Origin: Pelagophyceae sp. CCMP2097
Taxonomy: Eukaryota > Sar > Pelagophyceae
Length of the DNA stretch: 64,000 nucleotides
Direction: 5' to 3'
NCBI GenBank assembly: GCA_026770575.1
Contig: MU657287.1
Span: 75,579-139,578 of the forward strand
The notes beneath the pieces were generated by a model. That model was not told the origin of the DNA, searched no databases, and was given only the letters and a program-made list of their open reading frames with translations. The position numbers were made by a program, and so were the translations under genes. Positions 19,553-29,675 of this stretch are shown here, in pieces. How positions within the stretch are numbered: position 1 is the first letter of the stretch; the number at the start of each line of letters is the position of its first letter.

Positions 19553-20187
19553 TTAATGCGGCTTTGGCACGTGCCCGTCGACGTAGAAGTTGCGCGTCGC
19601 CTCGGGCAGCGTCACCTACGGGCGCTTGTTCCGGGGCGGCCTCTTGTTGAACAAGGCGCACAGTGGCTCCGTCCAGTTTCTCATCCACGACAATCTGGCA
19701 CGCCAGCCTCGACGTCGCGGTCAACCCAAAGGCCTGGTCAAGCCTACGAAGCGAGACATTTGGCTCTTTCGAGCATGGAGCTTGACGAGGAAAGAGCTTA
19801 ACGAAGAAACATAAGGAAAAAGGGATTACATGTCATCTTCTTTCTCTGCAGCCTCGGGCAGCGCATCAAACACGCCGTCCTCCAAGACGACGTGGCACGT
19901 CGAGCACGCGACGACGCCCTCGCACGCGCCTGCGAAGGGGAGGAGTGCACGGGCCTCTGGCGCGGGCACAGCAAGGCGGTCCACAAAGTACCTTCCAACG
20001 GAATGTCGTGCTTCTGCGCCAGGCGCATGAGGTTGGCGCCGTGCTTGGCGGAGACGGTGACCGTCTCTCCAGTCTTCTTTAAATGCCAATGAATCGTCGC
20101 GCGCGGCACCGGCACCGCATCCGCCGAAAAGCTACGCCCGACGTAAGGGCCCGCCCGCGCCCGGCGCGCCCAGACGAGGAGCGACAT
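19553..20187 (-). CDS. Mitochondrial-type [2Fe-2S] ferredoxin (adrenodoxin family)
   Basis: Four exons (20187-19992, 19929-19830, 19743-19662, 19615-19553) join in phase to 146 residues. Donors are GTACTT, GTAATC and GTGCGC. From ATG 20187 the N-terminus ('MSLLVWARRARAGPYVGRSF') is an Arg-rich amphipathic mitochondrial presequence. The ferredoxin core has the four cluster cysteines: three in 'GACEGVVACSTCHVVLEDG' (CxxxxxCxxC) and the last in 'LTATSRLACQIVVDEKLDG'. The end 'TRNFYVDGHVPKPH' matches the conserved C-terminus of FDX1/FDX2/Yah1-type proteins. It would pass electrons from ferredoxin reductase to Fe-S assembly or haem A synthesis. All ligands are intact. The gene lies about 195 bp downstream of the PP2A gene on the same strand. 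Confidence 0.94.
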
Positions 20188-20382
20188 GCGCCGGGCGGCG
20201 GGGACGGCGTGCGGAGCTTGCGGCTTCACGAGCAGGCTTGCAGCTAGAGTCGGAGCAAAATGCCGAGGAATACTTTAGCGATAGAATAATCGCCGAAAGG
20301 ACCCGGCGAGCCGCGGCCGGATGAACCCCGGCTTACGGCGCCCGGGCCGGCTGCTGTGGAGGCGGGCCTCGGTCGGGGCGCG

Positions 20383-22421
20383 CTAGAGGAAGTAGTCGGG
20401 CGCCTGACGAGTCACCTAGAGGAAAAGCGGGTATCGTTCCGTTGTGTAAGAGTGGATTCGGTCCGGATTCAGGTCTGCGTTGGTTTAAGGCGCCCGCCAC
20501 GCTACACGACGCACCTCGACGCCGAGCCCATCTCCGCCGCGCCTAGGCGCCGGGTCGAACTGGATGAAGTTGGTGGCGAGGTTTTCATCGACCTCCATAA
20601 TCGCCGCCTAATCAAGCGTGCGCGTCGGGCGAGCGCGAGTTGCGTAAAAAGGCTGCGCAAAAACACAACTGCGTAAAAACACAAATTACCATGTTCCCGC
20701 ATCTGTAGCAATAGTTCGGCGCCGAAAAGACGGTCACCAGCTGGTCTCGGTGCGTCCACGCATAGCCCTAAGAAGTGAGCGTGGGGACAATTCGGGTCAA
20801 TGACAGAGGCCCTTTTCTCCACGCCCCCCGGCGCACCTCCATGACGAGCTGGTGCGCGCGGACGATGAAGGAGAAGCCGTTGTCGTGCGAGAACTTTTCC
20901 GAGATGTCGCACCTAAGGGCCGTTGGTGATGCGATGCGAGGGCCGTTGGGCTTTTTGAAAGGTTGGTCCTCGGCTTTTTAAAAGATTTTGGGCCGTCGGC
21001 CAACCACGCACCCAAACGTGTATCCGGCGCCGCGCGGCGAGATGCCCCAGCCGACGCCTGATTCGGCAAGTGTGCGGGAGGTGTGCGCAAACGTGCTGCG
21101 GTTGGAACGTGCTGCGGCTGGAACATGGCAGCACCCGCCCAACTCACGGTCGTCCGGGTCGGACCACATGAGGTCGCAGATGGGGCCCTCGTGCGGCACC
21201 TGCGTGGGGCAGACGTGGGCTTTTCATGAAAACGGGGCCTTCATGAAAAATAATAAAAATAATGCAACGACGGACCTCGTGCGCCCTGTCAAGTTGCTGA
21301 ATCTGCCCGACCGTGTCGAGCGACGGCGAAAGCCCGCCATGCGGGCAGAAGAGGTGGTCTTCCACGCTCGCCGCCAGAGGCAGATGGTCGAAGAGGTCCT
21401 GAAAAAGCGTGTCGAGAGGATTTTTTTGTTTCAAACGGAACAAAATGCCATTTCTTGGACCAATTCAATGAGAAAACGCACCGTGAAGAGCTTCCAGACC
21501 GATGCATTCCCGTACTTGCGCACGCACTCGTCGTAAAAGCCGTAGACCTGCGTAATCTGCCGAGACTCGTGGTTGCCTATAGGGAATTTACTATAGGCAT
21601 TTCTATAGAAATTTCTATCCACGCGTCGAAAACGCAAAAAAGCCGCCCCTCCGCTCCTCTTCTCCCACCTCGGAGGATGGTGACGCGGTCCGGGTAGCGG
21701 ACCTTTAACGCGACGACGACGGAGACGCACTCGACCTGTGGCGGAGGTTGGTTGTTGGAATTAATTTCCCTGGCATTCCTCGGCGCGTCTTCCCAGGGTA
21801 CCATCCGGGGTCAGAGTGCTTACGGAATAATAGCCCCGATCCACGTAGTCGCCCATGAAGAGGTAGTTCGTGTCGGGCGCGCGCCCGCCGATGCTAAGCA
21901 GGGGGCGGGGGTGCGGGGGCGCGAGGGAACGCAACGGACGCGTGGACGCGCAGAGGGACACGCAAAGGCCGCAGAGGGCGCGGTGCCGCTCAGAGGGGTG
22001 CAGCAGATCACGACAGCAAAGCACCGGGGACACAAAGGCCCAGGGCAGTCGCAGAGGCCCAGAGCATTCAGCCCGCGGGGGTCGGAAAGACGGGAGCCGC
22101 AGACCCCCGCTCTTACCGGAAGAGTTCGATCAAGTCGTGGAACTGGCCGTGGATGTCGCCGACGATGGTCACCGGCGACCGCACGGAGCGGACCTGCGAG
22201 CGCCGCGCGGTCCCGGGAGCGCTGCACGCGGGGCGCCGCAGAGCCGCGCAGTCGGCGTCCGCGCGGTCCGCGGCCGCATTTGCGAAGAGGCGGGCCCCGT
22301 GGGGACGCACGTTTGCGTCTCTGCTGAGGGCGTCTCGGGCTTTATCACAAAGCTCCCTGACTTGGACTTCCGTCAGAGGCCGGCACTCCAAGAGCTGCTC
22401 TAAGCATTTGTCGAGATCCAT
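20383..22421 (-). CDS. Serine/threonine protein phosphatase 2A catalytic subunit
   Basis: Twelve exons (22421-22311, 22193-22117, 21893-21824, 21735-21669, 21576-21482, 21398-21276, 21199-21148, 21057-21012, 20912-20837, 20767-20690, 20607-20515, 20415-20383) join in phase to 306 residues, close to the usual 309. The metal-centre motifs are complete: GDIHGQ (49-54), GDYVDRG (77-83), GNHE (109-112), '[10 protein letters not shown]', '[10 protein letters not shown]' and '[11 protein letters not shown]'. The tail is RQAPDYFL, with the Tyr and C-terminal Leu used for regulation and carboxyl-methylation in PP2A. PP4 and PP6 have different tails. Just before the tail, '[14 protein letters not shown]' carries a few extra residues compared with animal or plant PP2A. 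It would act with scaffold (A) and regulatory (B) subunits in the cytosol and nucleus. Confidence 0.95.
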
Positions 22422-22752
22422 TCCGACGGCGAGGACGCGAGGGGCCCGGGCCTCAGCGCGCGCGCATGCGCCGAGGAGCGGGGAGCGCGGCCCTCTGCTC
22501 GGCAAAGGCTGACCGTGACAAAGGTGGCAAAGGCTGGCGCGAGATGAGAGCGATTTTTCGGCGAAAGCGTTTTGGCGAACACGGGAGTGCGAGCTGTCTC
22601 GAGACAGCGTTGCCAAGGCGACGTCAAGGGAAGGCGCTCGGCTCCCGAACCATGCCTATTTTTCCTGTTGCTCTCACTTGCACGTGCGCACTTGGCGTCT
22701 AGAGGTACCACTCCCCTATGCGCACGACGTCGCTCATGCTTTGTGGCCCCGT
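22422..22752. other. 5' flank of PP2A gene
   Basis: Presumably holds the PP2A promoter and 5'UTR on the minus strand. No specific element recognised. Confidence 0.35.
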
Positions 22753-23262
22753 GCTACCCGCGCACGGTCTGCAGTTGTCCTCAAAGACAGCTGTAGAAGG
22801 CCCCCTGACCCGGCCTGATCTCGGGGGGCTCCCTCTACTTGAAGGGCGAACCACAAGGCACGAGCAAGGTTCGTCACCACAACCCCGCTACCCACGATAC
22901 TGCGTCGGGGTCGCAGTCCCTCTGGCAGAGCAACTGGCCCCCATTCTGGTCCGAGGGGTTTCCCCCATTCCCGACGGAGTCCATCTGATCTATGAAGGAT
23001 TCGTGCTCCCCGCGCACGGCCTGCACCTGCCCTCGATCGCAGAAGGCTTCCTTACCCGGCGGAGTCTCGGAGGGCTCCCCCTCGGTGGAGGGGGGCTAGG
23101 GACAGAGATCCATGACCCCGGTTCCCACGACACGGGCTCGTAGTCCCTCTGGACCGCGACCTCCACGCACGGCCTGCGCCTGCCCCAAAAGGCAGCCGCA
23201 GAAGCCCCTGTACCCGGCGGAGTCCGCCTGGTCTCGGTCCCGCTCAGTGGAGCAGTAGTAAA
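22753..23262. repeat. Three degenerate copies of a GC-rich repeat
   Basis: Copies begin at about 22757, 23008 and 23172 with (G/A)CGCACGGYCTGC. Each continues through a CTG..CC(C/T)..GCAGAAG word, CC(C/T)GGCGGAGTC and, in the first two, TCGG(G/A)GGGCTCCC. Sits between the PP2A promoter and the CFAP263 3' end. Not coding as far as I can see. Confidence 0.5.
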
Positions 23263-23268
23263 GGGTGT

Positions 23269-24404
23269 TTAGGCGGTGCGCGCCTCCTTGCGGAGCTGGC
23301 TTCGCACGCGCTTGGCGTGCATTTCCAGAATTTCGCACTTGCGGCCCCAGTTCTTCACCAGCGTCTCCAAGTCGTACATGGCCGCCTTTTGGGCGATGTA
23401 GTCCATCGTCGAGGGAGCGTCCTAAAAAGGCAATTACGAGGATCCGATCAAGTCCACTTCAAAAAAGAACAAACCTGCGCCGCCGCCGCCTGGCCGAGCC
23501 GCTGCCGGGCGCGCTGCTCGAGCGAGACGTCGTTGGCGACGCCGTCGGAGTCGTCGAGGACTTTCTTTAACTGGTCGTTCTTCAAAGAAATATCCGTCGT
23601 GAGCTGCGAAGACTCCTTTTCGACAGTCGTCAACCGCCCTTTTAAAGCGTTGAGAGCCTGCACGGTCTTGCCCGTGGTCAGCTTCAGATCCAGCAGCTCT
23701 TTGTTTCGGAGCTCGATTGTGATTTGGAATTGCTTGTTTTCGATTTGGAGTTGGTGGAAATCGATGTAGTGCAAAACGTCACCCATCTCCTCTTTTTGCT
23801 TCAGCTGGGCCTAACGGACTTACGATTCGGGACTCAACGGACCGAAAAGGTCCAACGGAGACATACAAACACGCACCTCGACTTTCTGCAGCTGGGCTTT
23901 CAAGGACGAGTTTTTGAGACGCAGTTTTTCGATGGCCGAGTCTCTTTGCCGGAGTTTCTCTTCCATGTACTTGATCATTTTTTCCGCCACCGTCTTCCCG
24001 GTCCGCATGTTCTCCGCCCCGACGACGATGTCGCGCTTGAACTCGTACGCGTCCTTTTTTAACTCCGAAATCCTTAAGTCCGTCTCCTCCAAAACGGCCC
24101 TTAAAGTGTCCGCTAAACGTTCTGAGGCACGACGGCCGTCGGAGGCGTCCTGTACGAGCCTGTCGTGCTCCAGGGTGGCGATCTCGCACTTTTGCTCCAT
24201 TGTCAGCTTCTGCGGCAGGTTGCGCCGCCGCGCTCGCAAGGCCTTTTTGCCCTCGGCCGGCGCGGACTCGTCGTCCGCAGCCGGCTCGCTACGCTCCAAG
24301 TAGTTGCGGAAGACCTCGTTCTCAAGACGCAAACCCTCGAGCTCGCGGTGCAGCTCGTCCACCTGCTCCTGCACCTCGGCAGACTCGCCGCCGGGATCGT
24401 CCAT
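23269..24404 (-). CDS. CFAP263: Cilia- and flagella-associated protein 263 (CCDC113-like)
   Basis: Three exons (24404-23877, 23810-23475, 23421-23269) join in phase 0 to 338 residues (human CCDC113 is about 377). Almost the whole protein is coiled coil. Segments typical of the CCDC113/CCDC96 (DUF4201) family are visible: 'KLTMEQKCEIATLE', 'LEETDLRISELKKDAYEFKR', 'VAEKMIKYMEEKLRQRD', 'AIEKLRLKNSSLKAQ', 'QLKQKEEMGDVLHYIDFHQL', 'QIENKQFQ', 'LKLTTGKT', and at the end 'MDYIAQKAAMYDLE' and 'WGRKCEILEMHAKR'. The ATG at 24404 begins 'MDDPGGESAEVQ'; an upstream in-frame GTG is ignored. In ciliates and animals the CCDC96-CCDC113 pair is an axonemal linker near radial spoke 3. Its presence implies a flagellated stage. 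Confidence 0.9.
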
Positions 24405-25205
24405 TTCGAAACGAGACCGGGATTCACACACGCTAAAGTAAGCAGGCCGCGCCCAAAGGCCGCACGTGCGGAGAGAGGGCCGCTAAGACCGCCGGCGGAG
24501 ACCGCCGCGGCCGCGAGAGGACGAAGCCGCGAGGCGAGGCTGCCGAGGTCGTTTCGTCGTTTTGCGCTGCGCCAGGAAAGAGAGAGAGTCATCGGACATT
24601 TCGTTTCGGCGAACGTTTTTTTATCGATATCGCGCGCGATCGCGCGACGCGTCGTCCTTCAGCCAGGCCGGTCGTGGCGTGGGCGCGAGGACGGCCACGC
24701 AGGGTGCTTGGTGCCACGAGGGAGTGACCGAAGATGCCTTTTTTAGCACAGTGAGGCTCCTTGCGACGCGGCCCGGTGGGACGGGGCGTCCCTTTTGCGA
24801 ATCCGGCGCACGAGTGCATCCGGCGCACGAGTGCCTTGCTGAATGCGTCGCATGCGTGGGCGCGAGGAACGCGTATAGGCGTGGCGGACTTGCTCGAGGG
24901 AGGACTTGCTGGAGGGACGACACGGCCGTGGCGTCCGCGACGCGGGCCCTTGGCGTCCACTAGGGGACGGCGCGCGTGGGGGCGACGCGGCGCCGCGCGG
25001 CGTCGTTCGTCCGGTACACGAACCCACGTCCGCGCAGGCGAGGGCGCACCGCCGTTGTAGAGGCGCGCCTTGCGACGATCGAGGCGTATGTTTCAAGGTG
25101 TACTGTAGTACTCCAATGCATCTCGCGGACTCGGATGCGGCATGCGGGGCGTCTCTCGGGCGGCCGCGGCGCGGGCCTCCGAGCCCCAGAGCCAGCGGAT
25201 GCAGG
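24405..25205. other. Intergenic, no gene seen
   Basis: 5' flank of CFAP263 followed by GC-rich sequence. Frames are open on both strands but carry no protein-like features; GGCGCACGAGTGC is duplicated at 24802-24832. Confidence 0.4.
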
Positions 25206-25610
25206 CCGCTCGAGCGGCCCTTTGCGCGTCCGAGACTCTGGCTGCATGATCCCACCCTCGAGCGTCAGCAGCAGCGCGCCCGTCTCGGCGTCCCAGAGCC
25301 ACGCCGTTCAGTCCCAGCTCGCCGTCGCGATGCGCTTGCCGTCGGGCGAGAGCGCGCAGCTGGTATGCCCCTTGAGGATTGCGGTGCCCTTCAAGATCCG
25401 GTCCTGCCTGACGAGCTTGCGCAGGGCCAGGGCCACGACGCGCGCGTCGCGAGCGACGTGCTTCGTGACGAGGAGGCAGTCGGGCGAGGCCGCCAGCCGG
25501 AGGATGGGCGTGAGCAGGTCGCGCTGCTCAAACACGTGGAGTGCGATCGCGGCACCGGCAGCGCGCGACCGGGCGCGCCGCGCGGTCCTGGTGGCGGCCG
25601 GCATGCCCCC
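25206..25610 (-). pseudogene. WD40-family gene fragment A
   Basis: The minus strand begins with a helical domain: 'ALHVFEQRDLLTPILRLAAS', 'LLVTKHVARDARVVALALR', 'KLVRQDRILKGTAILKGHT'. A single degraded WD repeat follows ('CALSPDGKRIATASWD'), then an in-frame TGA, then 'TAWLWDAETGALLLTLEGG'. The same domain precedes the WD repeats at 26899-28116. Compared with that copy it lacks several residues after HT and has lost six repeats. It looks like a dead partial copy of the same gene. Confidence 0.7.
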
Positions 25611-25689
25611 CGAACGGACCCGGGGGCGCGCCCGGGGCTTCGAGGCCCCTCGATACGAACGCCGCTAGCGCGCTGCGAGTCTGACGCGA

Positions 25690-26060
25690 CGGACTTGGAT
25701 CGGATTGAATTCGGGCGGATGCTTGCATGGTAGGGTAGTACTAGTCGGGGTCTCTTGACAGTGGGCGTCGTCCACAGCGAGGCGGCCTGTGGCGACTTCC
25801 TTGGGCGCACCCCGGCGGGCGCCGCAAGGAGCAAGCCTGCCTCGTCGAGGTTCACTTTCGAAAGTGCAGAGTCGCGCAAAGTGCGCCTCGAGTCTTGGGC
25901 ACCTCCAAGTCGCGCGAAGACATGAGCCACCGTCGAGCAGCGTTCAAGGAATCAGGTGGCGAGACGCCTGCGCGACGGCCCGTCGTGATGCGCCCGCGTC
26001 AAGGCTGATGGTCGGCAAAGCTGGAACATCCCGGAGGGGCTCCCCGCGTCTGATTCCGTA
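25690..26060. repeat. Dispersed repeat X, copy 2
   Basis: Full-length match to 18595-18895 with an added upstream TTGGATCGGATTGAATTCGG that is also present in the copy at 28747. It contains a short insertion (TGGTAGGGTAGTACTAGTC) absent from the others. Confidence 0.65.
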
Positions 26061-26204
26061 TCAGAGGCGCAGGGCACTCCCGTCCTACGCGCGGGCGAGT
26101 CGTCGGCGTACTAAGTTCGAGCGGCGCGCCAAGGGATGCGGGCCGCGGCCGCGGGCGGGCACGGCGTCGACCTTTCGTAACGTTTCATCACAAGAACACC
26201 CTTG

Positions 26205-26800
26205 ATGGCATCCGACTCCGCCAGCGCCCGCAGCGAGGGGCCTCCCTCGGCGCCCGCGCGAGGGCCCTCCGCCACAGAGGCGCCGGAGAAGGACGGCAGT
26301 GACCCTTTTTGAGGTCCCTGCAGCTGCATTGTATCTCGACAGACGAGCCTCGCTTCAATTCCTTCTTCTTCAAATAATGAGGGACACAGATCCCGACAAG
26401 GGGTCGCCCTCTGCGGCGACTTCCTAGCGCACGCCGAACGTCCTCGAGGAGAAGACGCAAGTTTGACGCAAGTTTGACGCAAGTTTGCAGCGGACAGGGT
26501 GTCGCACGTCGTCACTTTGATCCACGGTCCTTGAATCGGAGTCACCGACGGGCATCGGCACGCGCACTCCCGAGGCCCGCCGCCGGGGACACGAGCCGAG
26601 GCTGCCAAGGACCCCCCTTTGTGGTCCACGTTGGATGGAAAGGGAGTTTGAATGCTCCGCAGGGAAGTCCCCCTCGTCGCGCAGACGAGCGCCCTCCGCC
26701 TCAGAGGCGCCGAAGAAAGACAGGAAGCGGCCCTTTGAGGCCCATATCGAGAGAGAGGCGCGCCTCTGCAAAAGCCGCCATCTGCCCGACGAGGCGCTCG
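26205..26800. repeat. Dispersed repeat Y, partial copies
   Basis: 26515-26790 (GACGGGCATCGGCACGCG, CCCGAGGCCCGCCGCC, GAGGCTGCC, GTCGCGCAGACGAGCGCCCT, AGAGGCGCCGAAGA, CGAGAGAGGCGC) matches 28930-29190 in order. A shorter piece of the same element lies at 26205-26330 (GAGGGCCCTCCGCCACAGAGGCGCCGGAGAAGG). Tandem GTTTGACGCAA (26459-26486) sits between them. Confidence 0.6.
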
Positions 26801-26898
26801 GCGAACACTACCTCGGCCACGAAGGCCGCCGTCGGAGGGCGCCCCTGCTCGAGGACCACAGCAAACGTCCCACCGTCGAGGAAGATGCAGAGCCTTTA

Positions 26899-28116
26899 AT
26901 TTCCAGGTTGGGGTCCGAAACTCAGGCGACGGGGGCTCTTGGGAGCAGCCGGCGGCCCAGCAGCCGGCTTGCACCGCCGAGCCCGACGTAAGAGCGCGAC
27001 GTGCCAGACCCGCGCCGTCTCGTCTTGGCTCGACGTCACGACGCGCTCGCCGTCGGGCGAGAACGCGCAGCTCCAGACGTTGCTGGCGTGTCCCTCGAGG
27101 GTCGCCTGCAGCGTGCCTGTCTCGGCGTCCCGGAGCTTCGCCGTGCCGTCGCTGCTCGACGTCGCGACGCGCGTGCCGTCGAGCGAGAACGTACAGCTGA
27201 AGACGACGCGCGTGCCGTCGAGCGAGAACGTACAGCTGAAGACAACGTTGGTGTGCCCCTCGAGCGTCGTCGGCAGCGCGCCCGTCTCGACGTCCCAGAG
27301 CCGCGCCGTCCTGTCGTCGCTCGCCGTCGCGATGCGCTTGCCGATGGGCGAGAACGCGCAGCTGTAGACGCAGTCGGTGTGCCCCTCGAGCTTCAGCAGC
27401 AGCCACCCCGTCTCGGCGTCCCAGAGCCGCGCCGTCCCGTCCCAGCTCGCCGTCGCGATGCGCTTGCCGTCGGGCGAAAACGCGCAGCTCGCGACGCGGC
27501 CGTCGTGCCCCTGCAGCGTCGTCAGCAGCGCACCCGTCTCGGCGTCCCAGAGACGCGCCGTCCTGTCGGCGCTCGCCGTAACGACGTGCTTGTTGTCGGG
27601 CGAGAACGCGCAGCTCAAGATGCCGCCGGTGTGCCCCTCGAGCGTCGTCAGCAGCGCGCTCGTCTCCGCGTCCCAGAGCCGCACCGTCCCGTCGTAGCTC
27701 GCCGTGACGAGGCGCTTGCCGTCCGGCGAGAAGGCGCAGCTCGTGACAATGCTGGTGTGCCCCTCGAGCGTCAACTGCAGCGCGCCCGTCTCGGCGTCCC
27801 ACAGCCGCGCCGTCTCATCATCGCTCGCTGTCGCGATGCGTTTGCCGTCAGGCGAGAACGCGCAGCTCCTGACGTAACCGGTGTGCCCCTTGAGGATCGC
27901 GGTGCCATTCAAAATGCGGTCCTGCTAGACGAGCTTGTGCAGGGCCAGCGTCACGGCGCGCGCGTCGCGGGCGACGTGCTTCGTGACGAAGAGGCCGTTC
28001 GAGGAAGCCGCCAGCCGGAGGATGGGCGTGAGCAGGTCGCGCTGCTCAAACACGCGGAGCGCGAGCTTGGCGGCGCCGGCGCGCGACCGGGCGCGCCGCC
28101 CGGTGGCGACCGGCAT
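26899..28116 (-). pseudogene. WD40-repeat protein gene B, interrupted by one stop
   Basis: From ATG 28116 the minus strand encodes about 63 residues ('ALRVFEQRDLLTPILRLAAS', 'HVARDARAVTLALHKLV') and then a TAG at about 27925; copy A has AGG there. After the stop the same frame runs on for over 330 codons with about seven WD repeats of the form 'VRSCAFSPDGKRIATASDD', 'ETARLWDAETGALQLTLEGH', ending at 26899. The repeats are unusually alike, typical of prokaryote-like WD arrays under recent amplification. A 39-bp unit is duplicated in frame (27162-27240, 'VVFSCTFSLDGTR' twice). No ATG lies between the stop and the first repeat. Either a pseudogene or a gene needing read-through; I favour pseudogene. 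Confidence 0.7.
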
Positions 28117-28205
28117 GAGAGCGGAACCGGGGGCGCGCCCGGGCCTGAGGCCCCTCGGGCCGAGCGCTGAGAAGCCGCTGCACGGCGGCGCTCTCGAAAT
28201 CGATT

Positions 28206-28746
28206 AAAGGGAAATTGGAAATTGCATTATATGTTTAGCGATGGCCATTTGCACACGCGGCCGGAGCACTCGAGTCTTCACGCTGGCGGAGTCGGGCCCA
28301 CAACCGGGATTTTGCGACAGTCTCAAAGCACCCGCGATATACTCTGCGCTGGTACACTCAGTTTCTCTGGGCCGCTCGTGTGCGGCGAGATTGGAATATC
28401 GGCTTTCAGTGCCCGCGCCCTAAGTCGCCCCCAGTGATCGCGGGAGGTGCCTCGTTATAAGCAAGGTTACTCGTATCGTCGAGACACACAATCTTGCTCA
28501 TAACGAGGCACCTCCCGCGATCACTGGGGGGGCGTTACGGGGCCCCAAACAGCTCTAGACCCGTTTTTGCCTCTCAATAAGGGATTTACAAGATTTGAGT
28601 AGGTCCTAAAAATGATTTATTGAGATATTAGCGTCTTTAGTGTGGTGTGTGATTAACAAAATCCCAATTTCCGACCCGAGAGCGCCGTGGCTGCGACGCG
28701 ACGCTCCGAGCCCGGAGTTCTGAACGGTGGCTGATCCGATTTTATT
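28206..28746. repeat. Intergenic with near-perfect 38-bp hairpin
   Basis: CCCCCAGTGATCGCGGGAGG followed by TGCCTCGTTATA (28428-28460) is mirrored at 28497-28537 by TATAACGAGGCA-type sequence ending GCGATCACTGGGGG. A loop of about 30 bp contains GTCGAGACACACAA. The near identity of the arms suggests recent formation or a functional cruciform. AAGCAAG/CTTGCT extends the stem. No gene in this interval. Confidence 0.65.
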
Positions 28747-29190
28747 TTCAAGCGGACTCGGATCGGATTGAATTCGGGCGGATGCTCGCACGGTTGGGGT
28801 CTCCTGACAGTGGGCGCCGTCTACCGCGGCGCGGTCTGCGGCGACGTCCTTGGGCGAATCCCGGCGGGCGCAGCAAGGAGCGCGCTTGCCTCGAGGTGCA
28901 CCGCCGAGATTGCCGAGTCGGGCGAAGGCTTTAGTCACCGACGGGCATCGGCACGCGTGCTCCCGAGGCCCGCCGCCAGGGTCACGAGGCTGCCGAGGAC
29001 CCCCTTTACGCGTCGCGTAAGCTTTTCCCTTTGTGTTCGACGTTGGATCACGTTTGCGAGTTTGAGTGCTCTGCAGGAAAGACCCCCGGGCCCTCGTCGC
29101 GCAGACGAGCGCCCTCCGTCCAAGAGGCGCCGAAGACCATGTACACGGAGGAAGTGGCCCTTAGAGGCCCGATCCGAGAGAGGCGCCGGC
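28747..29190. repeat. Dispersed repeats X (copy 3) and Y (copy 2), fused
   Basis: The first ~210 bp match repeat X (CGGATCGGATTGAATTCGGG through CGGCGGGCG.AGCAAGGAG). At about 28930 the sequence switches to repeat Y (GGGCATCGGCACGCG onward). The X-Y junction here shows that the two families can be contiguous. Confidence 0.6.
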
Positions 29191-29273
29191 CCCGGCCCGC
29201 GCGCGTCCGCAGCTCTGACGTTGCAATCGCGAGGACTCGGACCAAGCCCTATTTTCACCAGAGTTGCCGTATG

Positions 29274-29675
29274 GGGCCCCATATGGGGCCCCATGAGCCC
29301 ATATTGGGTAGGCTGGACTCCATACGGCCCCATGGGGCCCCATACGGAAGCCACTGTGGGATTTTGGTGAGTCCGAGTCCGACGGCGAGGCCGCCGACGC
29401 GCCACGCAGCCTCTTCGTCGACGAGACGGAGAACTCCGACGCGGACCTGTTCGGCGAACCCGACGCCGACCTGGACGTCGACGACGACGACGAGCCCGCC
29501 GAGCCCGAGGCCATCGATGACGACGAGAACGAGGCGGACGACGCTTAAGTGGTGCTAACATTACCATTGCGACGCGCCCCGGCTGGAACCCCGCCGCCCA
29601 TGGGACCCAATATGGGGGCCCATATGGGGCCCCATACCCCGTATTGGGTAGGCTGGACCCCATAAGCCCATACCC
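29274..29675 (+). repeat. Acidic-tail module, copy 3, between palindromic clusters
   Basis: Left cluster 29274-29352 and right cluster 29598-29675 are built of CCCATATGGGG words, each containing GGGTAGGCTGGA(C/T)(C/T)CCATA. Between them a frame from about 29370 to a TAA at 29546-29548 encodes an acidic tail: 'GESESDGEAADAPRSLFVDE', 'TENSDADLFGEPDADLDVDD', 'DDEPAEPEAIDDDENEADDA'. It is followed by GTGGTGCTAAC and GCGACGCGCCCCGGCTGGAA. This is the only one of the three copies with an intact acidic frame, so it may be the last exon of a real gene or the source copy. No upstream exon could be assigned. Confidence 0.55.

Noticed and set aside
26111..27802. 563-codon minus-strand ORF over the WD40 region
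   Set aside because: It is the +1 frame of the WD40 repeats, kept open by their GC-rich codons; the real frame gives clear WD motifs.
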